Source: an uncultured Bacteroides sp. (GTDB lineage Bacteria > Bacteroidota > Bacteroidia > Bacteroidales > Bacteroidaceae). Taken from it: a stretch of DNA of 44,033 nucleotides. Below the pieces are notes generated by a model, which ran no database searches, was not told the origin of the DNA, and worked only from the letters and a program-made list of their open reading frames with translations. The DNA lies in NCBI GenBank assembly GCA_900755095.1, contig CAAEFE010000133.1, forward strand, positions 1-44,033, written 5' to 3'. This document shows, piece by piece, positions 17,459-25,171 of the stretch (positions are counted from its first letter, which is position 1; the number at the start of each line of letters is the position of its first letter). The translations under genes were made by a program, and so were the position numbers.

Positions 17459-17493
17459 CCGATTAATTAACCCCAATTTAATTATCAAATTAA
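17459..17493. promoter_or_regulatory. Putative PUL activator site, copy 2 (upstream of the IPT-SusCD operon)
   Basis: 29 of 35 bases match copy 1 (15131-15165): CCGATTAATTAACCCC, then ATTTAATT and AATTAA. The bases after it, up to the -7-like box, keep the same spacing as in copy 1. It lies 157 bases before the ATG of the IPT/NHL gene. Confidence 0.65.
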
Positions 17494-17504
17494 GGCCAAC
17501 TAAT

Positions 17505-17512
17505 TTATTTCG
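17505..17512 (+). promoter_or_regulatory. -7-like box of the main PUL operon
   Basis: TTATTTCG is aligned column by column with the -7-like box of the GH92 gene. It fits TAnnTTTG less well. It would give a 5' leader of roughly 130 bases. Confidence 0.35.
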
Positions 17513-17649
17513 CTCAAAATAATATTTAGAATATGAAAAAGCACAGTAAATCTCCACCAACTCTTAGAAGTAGTATCTTATAATTATTATATAGATACAA
17601 TCAGTTGAACCAGTATTAATCTCAATCATAATTTATAAATCTAAGAACC

Positions 17650-19014
17650 ATGAAAAATTTAAAAATCAAAAGTCGTAAGGCGAGGCTAATATTTCCGCTA
17701 TGCGTTGTGCTGCTATCGCTCCTTACCATTTGTTGTAATGATGAACTAAAGGTCGATAAAGAGACTTTTTTTCCACCTAAAGCAGATGAAGAATCCAGAT
17801 TTGATATTTTTTATCCTGATAGTGGTGGCTTCGGTACGAAACTGATATTGAAAGGCTACAACTTTGGCACAGATACTAATTATATCAAAGTAACAGTCAA
17901 CGATAAAAAAGCTAAGGTAATCAGAGCGAACGATAATATTATTTATGCGATAGTTCCTTCAAGAGCAGATACCGGCTATGTCCGCTTATATCTTAAAAAA
18001 GGAGAGGAATTCGAGGAATTTACTTCTGAAACAGAATTCAGATATCTATTCAAAAGTAATGTGAGTACTTTATTTGGTGTACCGGGAAAGGCTGCAGAAG
18101 ATAATCGCCTAGACGGTCCATATGCAGAAGCTTTATTACGCCGACCATGGCAAATTGTTACTGATAATGATGGTACCATTTATTTTGTAGACGAAGGACG
18201 GGGTCAAAGCAAAAATGGTGCGCTCAGAAAAGCTTCCAATGGGAATGTGGAAACACTGGTTTATGATAATAACGGAGTATTCCAATCACCTAACGGAGTT
18301 GTTTTCAGTTTAAATGAGGATACTCTTTTTATACCCAACCGCTGGACAGGTAGTGATGTAAAGACTGATGTAAATATAGTATTCTCTACACGTGATGCTA
18401 ATTTTGTGAATACCAAAGCATTGGTTACTATCCCTAAAGCTGGAACCAATTCAGTCGCTGTACATCCTAAAACCGGAGAAGTCTTTTTTGACCACAATTC
18501 AGAAGGAGCCGTTTATCGTCATACCGGGAATGGTAATTATGAGAAAATGTTAGTTGTCCGTGAAGGTTATAACGATATGGAAATGCGCTTACTTTTCAAT
18601 AAAACAGGTGATATTCTCTATATTATAGCCCGTAAAAAGCATTGTATATATAGAGTTACTTATAATGCGGCAACACATACATTTGGTATTCCGGAGCTAT
18701 TTGCTGGTGATTACGGAGAATCAGGATATGCTTCCGGTAAAGGAACAGGTGCGCGTTTTAACCAGCCAAGTACTCCTTGCCTGGATCCTGAAGGTAATTT
18801 GCTTATTCCCGATAAAATGAATCACTGCATTCGAAAAATAACACCGGAAGGTGAAGTAACCCTATACGCCGGACAACCTCAAAAATCAGGTCATACAGAC
18901 GGATTACCCGATAAAGCTAAATTCTATGAACCTGAAGCCGTAACATTCTCAGGTAACGCTTTAATCGTTGCGGACAGAGGAAATCATTGCGTCAGAAATG
19001 TAGTTATCGAATAA
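17650..19014 (+). CDS. IPT/TIG plus NHL-repeat lipoprotein, likely surface glycan-binding protein
   Basis: A 454-residue lipoprotein. The signal sequence ends in LLSLLTICCND, with one of two adjacent cysteines lipidated (not the commonest lipobox). Residues about 50-125 form an IPT/TIG immunoglobulin-like domain (FDIFYPDSGGFGTKLILKGY, NFGTDTNYIKVTVNDKKAKV). Residues about 140-454 form an NHL-type beta-propeller with repeated units such as RRPWQIVTDNDGTIYFVDEG, FNQPSTPCLDPEGNLLIPDK and FYEPEAVTFSGNALIVADRG, each followed by an H- or R-containing return (NHCIRKI, NHCVRNV). It precedes susC by 22 bases and is the first gene of the operon. A role in binding or displaying glycan at the cell surface is inferred from place and domains; no catalytic motif is visible. 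Confidence 0.85.
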   Translation: MKNLKIKSRKARLIFPLCVVLLSLLTICCNDELKVDKETFFPPKADEESRFDIFYPDSGGFGTKLILKGYNFGTDTNYIKVTVNDKKAKVIRANDNIIYAIVPSRADTGYVRLYLKKGEEFEEFTSETEFRYLFKSNVSTLFGVPGKAAEDNRLDGPYAEALLRRPWQIVTDNDGTIYFVDEGRGQSKNGALRKASNGNVETLVYDNNGVFQSPNGVVFSLNEDTLFIPNRWTGSDVKTDVNIVFSTRDANFVNTKALVTIPKAGTNSVAVHPKTGEVFFDHNSEGAVYRHTGNGNYEKMLVVREGYNDMEMRLLFNKTGDILYIIARKKHCIYRVTYNAATHTFGIPELFAGDYGESGYASGKGTGARFNQPSTPCLDPEGNLLIPDKMNHCIRKITPEGEVTLYAGQPQKSGHTDGLPDKAKFYEPEAVTFSGNALIVADRGNHCVRNVVIE

Positions 19015-19036
19015 CATATAAATCTATAAATTATCC

Positions 19037-22000
19037 ATGAATAACATGAAACGAATATTCATTCTGCTCCTTATCACAACACTATGGGGAGTACAAGATA
19101 ATATCTCCGCACAGCAATTACAAAAAGAGAATAATACACCAGAAGTACAGGGAATCATAAAAGACATAACAGGTAATCCTATTATCGGAGCAACAGTTAT
19201 AGCTAAAAACCAGCCAGGCCTCGGTGTAACTTCAGATATGGACGGAAAGTTTAAAATCAAAGTAGGGGAATACGACATATTGGTTATTTCTTATATTGGA
19301 TATACTACCCAGGAAATACCTGTTATAAAAATTAAAAATAAAAAGGAAGCAATAGTCACCCTGCAAGAAGATAATCAGACTATCGATGAAGTAGTCGTAA
19401 CAGCCAGTGGACATCAGCAAAAGAAGACTCTGACAGGAGCTTATACTACAGTAGATATAGCCCAATTAACAGCACCAAGTTCCAATATCACCAACTCTCT
19501 GGCGGGAGTAGTGCCGGGAATCATCGCAGTACAGAGTTCTGGCGAACCGGGTGAAGATATGTCCGAGTTCTGGATTCGTGGAATCAGCACATTCGGTGCA
19601 AATCAGGGAGCATTAGTTTTGGTAGACGGAGTAGAAAGAAGCTTTAATGAAATTCCAATTGAAGATATTGAAAGCTTTTCCGTACTGAAAGATGCTTCCG
19701 CGACAGCCATTTACGGGCAACGTGGTGCAAATGGTGTGGTATTGGTAACCACCAAACAGGGAGTTGCCGGAAAAGTAAAAATTAATGCAAAAGTATTAGC
19801 AGGATTAGACGCCAGAGGCCCGATGCCCGAATATGCTGATGCTTTTACTTATGCCAGCTTGGCAAATGAAGCCCGTATAGGCAGATACGAATCTCCTCAC
19901 TATACTCGTGAAGAGTTAGATATTATACAGAATAATCTCGATCCGGATTTATTCCCAAATGTAAATTGGCGTGATTTGATGCTGAAAAAAGTATCTCCCA
20001 AATACATAGCAAACATTAACCTAAGTGGAGGTGGAACAAATGTAACATACTATGTTTCATTAGGATATAACAGTCAGGCAGGTATTTATAAAAGTAAGAG
20101 TGTCGAAAATAAATACAATACCAACACAACTTACGAACGATTCAATTATCGTGCCAACGTAAATATGAATGTCACTAAAACAACACTTGTTAAAGTAGGA
20201 ATCGGCGGCTACCTAATTAATCGCACTCAACCAGGTAGCAGCACAGATGACATCTGGGGATCTTTCTCCAGATTGACTCCACTGAGTATTCCCCGCAAAT
20301 ACTCGACCGGTGAGGAACCATCCGTAGATGGAGTGAAAACACCAGAATATTATATGACCAAAACAGGCTATAAGACTATCTGGCAAAATAAAATGGAAAC
20401 TAATATCAGATTGGAACAAGACTTGGATTTCATTACTCAAGGATTGAAATTTGTAGGAACATTTGCATTTGATACATACAATGAAAATGAAATTAAGCGA
20501 ATTAAAACTCCTGAATTATGGGAAGCAGAAAAATATCGTGATCCGGACGGAAACCTTATTTTAAAACGAGTGCAGACAGCACAGTTAATGGGACAGGAAT
20601 CAACTACTAAAGGAAATAAACGATATTATACGGAAGCCTCTCTCAGTTATTCCAGACTATTTAATCAAAAGCACCGTTTTGGCGCATTTGCTATGGTCTA
20701 TTTACAAGAAAAATCTGATACCAATTTAGGCACAGACATTATCGAATCTATTCCGAAGCGAAATCTGGCTTATTCAGGCCGATTCACTTACGCATACAAA
20801 GATCGATATCTTGTAGAAACGAACTGGGGATACACCGGTTCGGAAAACTTTGAAAAAGGGAAGCAATTTGGCTTCTTTCCAGCTTTCTCTGCCGGTTGGG
20901 TTATCTCTGAGGAACCGTTTATGAAGAAGATTGCTCCATGGGTAGAAATGCTTAAAATTCGGGCTTCTTATGGTGAGGTAGGAAATGATATTATCGGTGG
21001 ACGTCGTTTTCCATACATTGGATTGGTAAATTCGCATCCGGATGGTGACTACTCATTTGGTGAATTTGGAACAAACAAAATACAAGGTTACAGAAATGGT
21101 ACTATTGGCACTCCTAATCTGACTTGGGAGGTTGCTAAAAAATATAACCTGGGATTTGACTTAAGTTTATTCCACGGTAAATTCACAGGAGTCGCTGATA
21201 TTTTCCTGGATAAACGAGATGATATTTTTATGACACGCAGTCATATGCCTGAAACAACAGGACTGGCAGATAAAGCTCCAATGGCTAATGTAGGTAAAAT
21301 GAAGAGTTACGGATTCGACTGGAATGCAGCATATTCCGATCAAATCGGACAAGTAAAATTCACTATTCGTGCAAATATGACTTATCAGAATACTGAGATT
21401 CTGGATAAAGATGAGGCAGCCAACGAATTATGGTACAAAATGGAAAAAGGATTCCGAATGAATCAAACGCGTGGCTTAATAGCTATGGGGTTATTCAAAG
21501 ATGAGGAAGATGTTCGCAGTAGTCCAAGACAAGACTTCGGCGGAAAAGAGGTACTTCCCGGAGATATCAAATATAAAGACGTAAACGGTGATGGAGTGGT
21601 CAACAATGATGATATTGTTCCAATTGGTTATAGAACTGTTCCGGGGGTCCAGTATGGTATGGGATTAAGTACAAGCTGGAAGAATTTTGAATTCAATATC
21701 CTGTTCCAAGGTTCAGGAAAATGTGACTTCTTCATCGGTGGAAATGGGCCACACGCATTCCGAAATGGACAAACCGGTAATATTCTGCAGACTATGGTGG
21801 ATGACAACCGATGGATCCCAAGTGAAATCTCCGGAGATGTTTCTACCGAAAATCCGAATGCTAACTGGCCGCGTTTAACCTGGGGGAATAATGACAACAA
21901 CAATCAGAAATCAACTTTCTGGTTAAGGGATGGACGCTATATTCGCCTTAAAAACATTGAACTACGCTATAATGTTCCTACAACTTTTACTCGTAAGTTC

Positions 22001-22174
22001 TTTGTTAGCAATATGCAAATCGGATTTATAGGTGAAAATCTACACACTTGGAGCCCATTCAAACTGTGGGATCCTGAGAATGCAACTACTGATGAAAAAA
22101 ATAGTGGAGTTCGAAGTGGAAATGCTTATCCTATAAACAGAACCTACTCTTGCTATATTAAATTAAGTTTCTAA
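19037..22174 (+). CDS. SusC/RagA-type TonB-dependent outer-membrane transporter
   Basis: A 1045-residue outer-membrane porin that imports oligosaccharides with energy from TonB. Order: signal peptide (RIFILLLITTLWGVQDNISA), carboxypeptidase-D-like domain (about 38-110, GNPIIGATVIAKNQPGLGV, SDMDGKFKIKV), TonB-box region (TIDEVVVTASG), plug with the SusC hallmarks GEPGEDMSEFWIRGISTFG, LVDGVERSFNEIPIEDIES and LKDASATAIYGQRGANGVVL, and a beta-barrel ending in the aromatic strand TYSCYIKLSF. The first ATG is used; Met4 (19046) is equally possible. It is followed by susD after 12 bases, as always in these pairs. Confidence 0.97.
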   Translation: MNNMKRIFILLLITTLWGVQDNISAQQLQKENNTPEVQGIIKDITGNPIIGATVIAKNQPGLGVTSDMDGKFKIKVGEYDILVISYIGYTTQEIPVIKIKNKKEAIVTLQEDNQTIDEVVVTASGHQQKKTLTGAYTTVDIAQLTAPSSNITNSLAGVVPGIIAVQSSGEPGEDMSEFWIRGISTFGANQGALVLVDGVERSFNEIPIEDIESFSVLKDASATAIYGQRGANGVVLVTTKQGVAGKVKINAKVLAGLDARGPMPEYADAFTYASLANEARIGRYESPHYTREELDIIQNNLDPDLFPNVNWRDLMLKKVSPKYIANINLSGGGTNVTYYVSLGYNSQAGIYKSKSVENKYNTNTTYERFNYRANVNMNVTKTTLVKVGIGGYLINRTQPGSSTDDIWGSFSRLTPLSIPRKYSTGEEPSVDGVKTPEYYMTKTGYKTIWQNKMETNIRLEQDLDFITQGLKFVGTFAFDTYNENEIKRIKTPELWEAEKYRDPDGNLILKRVQTAQLMGQESTTKGNKRYYTEASLSYSRLFNQKHRFGAFAMVYLQEKSDTNLGTDIIESIPKRNLAYSGRFTYAYKDRYLVETNWGYTGSENFEKGKQFGFFPAFSAGWVISEEPFMKKIAPWVEMLKIRASYGEVGNDIIGGRRFPYIGLVNSHPDGDYSFGEFGTNKIQGYRNGTIGTPNLTWEVAKKYNLGFDLSLFHGKFTGVADIFLDKRDDIFMTRSHMPETTGLADKAPMANVGKMKSYGFDWNAAYSDQIGQVKFTIRANMTYQNTEILDKDEAANELWYKMEKGFRMNQTRGLIAMGLFKDEEDVRSSPRQDFGGKEVLPGDIKYKDVNGDGVVNNDDIVPIGYRTVPGVQYGMGLSTSWKNFEFNILFQGSGKCDFFIGGNGPHAFRNGQTGNILQTMVDDNRWIPSEISGDVSTENPNANWPRLTWGNNDNNNQKSTFWLRDGRYIRLKNIELRYNVPTTFTRKFFVSNMQIGFIGENLHTWSPFKLWDPENATTDEKNSGVRSGNAYPINRTYSCYIKLSF

Positions 22175-22186
22175 ATAAAACACCAT

Positions 22187-24166
22187 ATGAAAAAGATAAT
22201 ATTATTCATTACTATTTTCTGCGCTTCATTATCCTTTCACTCATGTGCAGATTTCCTGGACGTAGATAAATATTTCTATGATATGCTATCGGTAGATTCC
22301 GCTTTCTCCAAACGAGTATATGTAGAAGGATGGCTATCCAATACATACGACTATTTAAAACAAGACAATCTAACAGAGTTCGGTTCCAAATTGATGTGGG
22401 CTAGTGATGATTTAGTTCACCCGGACGGGAAAGCTCTGCAGAACTGTAATTATAGTGCCAGTAATTTCCCTATTTACGAAAACCATTTAAATAGAACCTA
22501 TGAATGTATTCGTAAATCCTCTACATTTATTGACAAAGTAGTAGAGTGTCCGGAACTTACGTATGAGGACATTTCGGATATGCAGGGACAAGCCCGTTTT
22601 TTACGAGCATTTGCCTATTGGAGTTTAATAAGAACTTTCGGTCCTGTACCTTTAATTCCTGAACATGGATTAGATGTCAGTCTTTCATATGAAGAATTAT
22701 CTCTGCCCCGCGCTAAATTTGATGAAATCATCGATTTCATCGACAATGATTTAAAGCTCGCTGCTCGTGTTATGCCAAGAACACGTACCATTAATAATTT
22801 AGGACGCCCTACCAAAGGTGCAGCTTTAGCATTAAGAGCTAGAATACTATTATATGCGGCCAGTCCTATGAATAATGGAAATACTGATTTCTTTAATATT
22901 AAAAACCTGGACGGCACACAACTATATAATCAAGAATATGATGAATCAAAATGGGCACGGGCCGCTGCTGCCGCAGAAGATGTGATTAATCTACAGCAAT
23001 ACAGCTTATATACAGTAGAGCCCAAAAATAATGTGCCTGCATATGAACGCCCTCCCTATCATGAAACTTATTCTAATGAAGAATTTCCCAATGGATGGAG
23101 CAATATAGATCCTTATGCTTCCTATAAAGAAATGTTTGATGGAACAATTCGTGGTTCCAAAAATCCTGAATTAATATTCACTAAAACCAAAGCAACAGGA
23201 AATTGTGGTATCGAAGATTTCTTTAATAAAAAAAGTATGCCCAGAACTGCCCACGGAGATAACAAAGTCGCTATTACTCAAAAAATGGTCGATACTTATT
23301 ACATGAACAATGGACAAACTATAGAAGAGGCAGAAACAACAGGATATTATGTAAGAGAAGGATTCACAGAAACAGCTAATGACCCGCAAACAATGAATGG
23401 AGCCCCCTTCATGGGAGTAGGTGTATCACTGATGTATGCAAAACGTGAACCACGTTTTTATGCTTGTGTTGGTTTTAATGGTGCTACATGGGAATGTGAA
23501 AGTTCCTCGCTGTCTAGTGAGAAAAATTTCCAATGTTGGTATTACAGAGATGAAGTAAATGGTAAACAAGGATTTACAGAGAACTGTCCATTGACCGGCA
23601 TAGGATTCAAAAAATACTACAACAAAGAAGACTCTTATTCTGAGGGTGGATATAGAACAAATAAAACAGAACCGACTATACGGTATGCAGAAGTTTTACT
23701 CATTTATGCAGAAGCTCTCAATGAGTTAACCAGTGGAAACACATATACTATGCAAACGTTCAATGACCAAGAAGTGGAAATCAAACGTGATCCCATCAAA
23801 ATGAGGGAAGCGATGAAACCCATAAGAATGCGTGCCGGCTTACCTGATTTTGATGATAATACTTACAATACTTATAGAAATTTTAAAGAAGTACTAAAAA
23901 GAGAACGTCACATAGAACTATTTGCAGAAAACTGTTTCCGCTATTTTGATTTAAGAAGATGGAAAGATGCAGAAGAAGAGGAAAATCAGGCATTAATGGG
24001 ATGTAACATCAACATTACAAAGGACGACGAATCAAGACAGGGATTCTATATTACAACTGCAGTGACTGCTATTCCCAAAGTCTTTTTGAAGAAAATGTAC
24101 CTTTGGCCTTTTCCAACTGCTGAATTAAAACGTAACGTCAATCTGACACAAAACCCAGAATGGTAA
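22187..24166 (+). CDS. SusD/RagB-family glycan-binding lipoprotein
   Basis: A 659-residue surface lipoprotein that forms the lid on the SusC channel and captures glycan. The signal peptide ends in ASLSFHSC, followed by ADFLDVDKYFYD, the typical SusD start. Helical TPR-like segments (QGQARFLRAFAYWSLIRTFG, RPTKGAALALRARILLYAAS) and the C-terminal SusD motif (ETFNDQEV-type insert, MREAMKPIRMRAGLPDF, RERHIELFAENCFRYFDLRR) are all present, as is the final LWPFPTAELKRN. Its size is above the usual 500-600, with insertions in the middle (about 330-440), which may reflect a large or branched ligand. Confidence 0.96.
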   Translation: MKKIILFITIFCASLSFHSCADFLDVDKYFYDMLSVDSAFSKRVYVEGWLSNTYDYLKQDNLTEFGSKLMWASDDLVHPDGKALQNCNYSASNFPIYENHLNRTYECIRKSSTFIDKVVECPELTYEDISDMQGQARFLRAFAYWSLIRTFGPVPLIPEHGLDVSLSYEELSLPRAKFDEIIDFIDNDLKLAARVMPRTRTINNLGRPTKGAALALRARILLYAASPMNNGNTDFFNIKNLDGTQLYNQEYDESKWARAAAAAEDVINLQQYSLYTVEPKNNVPAYERPPYHETYSNEEFPNGWSNIDPYASYKEMFDGTIRGSKNPELIFTKTKATGNCGIEDFFNKKSMPRTAHGDNKVAITQKMVDTYYMNNGQTIEEAETTGYYVREGFTETANDPQTMNGAPFMGVGVSLMYAKREPRFYACVGFNGATWECESSSLSSEKNFQCWYYRDEVNGKQGFTENCPLTGIGFKKYYNKEDSYSEGGYRTNKTEPTIRYAEVLLIYAEALNELTSGNTYTMQTFNDQEVEIKRDPIKMREAMKPIRMRAGLPDFDDNTYNTYRNFKEVLKRERHIELFAENCFRYFDLRRWKDAEEEENQALMGCNINITKDDESRQGFYITTAVTAIPKVFLKKMYLWPFPTAELKRNVNLTQNPEW

Positions 24167-24183
24167 TTAAAACAAAAAAGAAT

Positions 24184-25134
24184 ATGAAAAGAATAATAAA
24201 CATAATATCCATTACTTTAGGAATATTCATCTTCACAGCTTGTCAAGATGAACTAAACAACGAACTATTCCACAAATTTTCCTATTTGGTGGAAAATGGA
24301 TGGCAAACCTGTGAAGTGGAGATTAAAGATGGAAATATTGCCGAATTATTAATTGACTTCGGTATTAACGGAACTTCTGAGAATGATAAAGATATAACTC
24401 TTAAAATAACTAATGACCCAGATACTTTAGCCGATTATAACTTCGACAAATTTAAAAATCAAATAAATTCCTATTATATAGAACTTCCAACCAATTGTTA
24501 TAGTTTCGATCAGGAAGTATATACTATTCCTAAAGGAAAATACAAAACGACAGCCAAAATTCAGATAGAATTGGATAAGATTCAAAATATCTACAACGAC
24601 TATGTATTACCCTTGAAAATAGAATCTTCCACCGGAGAATCGGTTGGACCAAGCAAATATAGCAAATTATTAGCTTACATTTTACCTACGAACAGGTTTT
24701 CCGGAACATTCTCAGGGTCTGGTAAGATTACAATTGACGGAACAAGTCAGAGTACTTCTGTTGGCAGTGCCAAATTATATGCCTCATCAATTAATACGTG
24801 CTATATGTATGCCGGTAATACCAATCAGGACACAGACCCTAATTATAAAGATTATGCTATTAATCTTAGCTTTGATGAAAAAGAACATATAACTCTGACT
24901 GCCAGAAATGTCGAATTAGGGCTAGAACCAATTACTAGTACTCTTACAAGAAAGTATGTACTACACGATACTGATACCCGATATTATGTACAGACCAGTG
25001 TTTTGTATTTAAAATATAAATACAAAGATTTGACAGAAGGAGAACGGCGCACAATCGTGTATGAAGGCACACATACTCAAATAAAAAATGTATTAATAAG
25101 TGACTATCCTAATGTTAAAGTGGAAGAAGAGTAA
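24184..25134 (+). CDS. Surface glycan-binding lipoprotein, DUF1735-like (SusE position)
   Basis: Lipoprotein of 316 residues from the ATG at 24184. That start gives a clean signal peptide (MKRIINIISITLGIFIFTAC). An ATG at 24160 overlaps the susD stop and would add 8 charged residues. The N-terminal part looks like a DUF1735-type Ig-like domain (DKDITLKITNDPDTLADYN, IPKGKYKTTAKIQIELDKI). The C-terminal part resembles the domain named after BT_3044 (FSGTFSGSGKITIDG, AINLSFDEKEHITLTARN, RYYVQTSVLYLKYKYKDL). Proteins in this place just after susD bind glycan at the surface. Family assignment is by pattern and needs a profile search. Confidence 0.78.
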   Translation: MKRIINIISITLGIFIFTACQDELNNELFHKFSYLVENGWQTCEVEIKDGNIAELLIDFGINGTSENDKDITLKITNDPDTLADYNFDKFKNQINSYYIELPTNCYSFDQEVYTIPKGKYKTTAKIQIELDKIQNIYNDYVLPLKIESSTGESVGPSKYSKLLAYILPTNRFSGTFSGSGKITIDGTSQSTSVGSAKLYASSINTCYMYAGNTNQDTDPNYKDYAINLSFDEKEHITLTARNVELGLEPITSTLTRKYVLHDTDTRYYVQTSVLYLKYKYKDLTEGERRTIVYEGTHTQIKNVLISDYPNVKVEEE

Positions 25135-25171
25135 CTGGAACAATAACTATACAATATATAAAACCTTTTAG

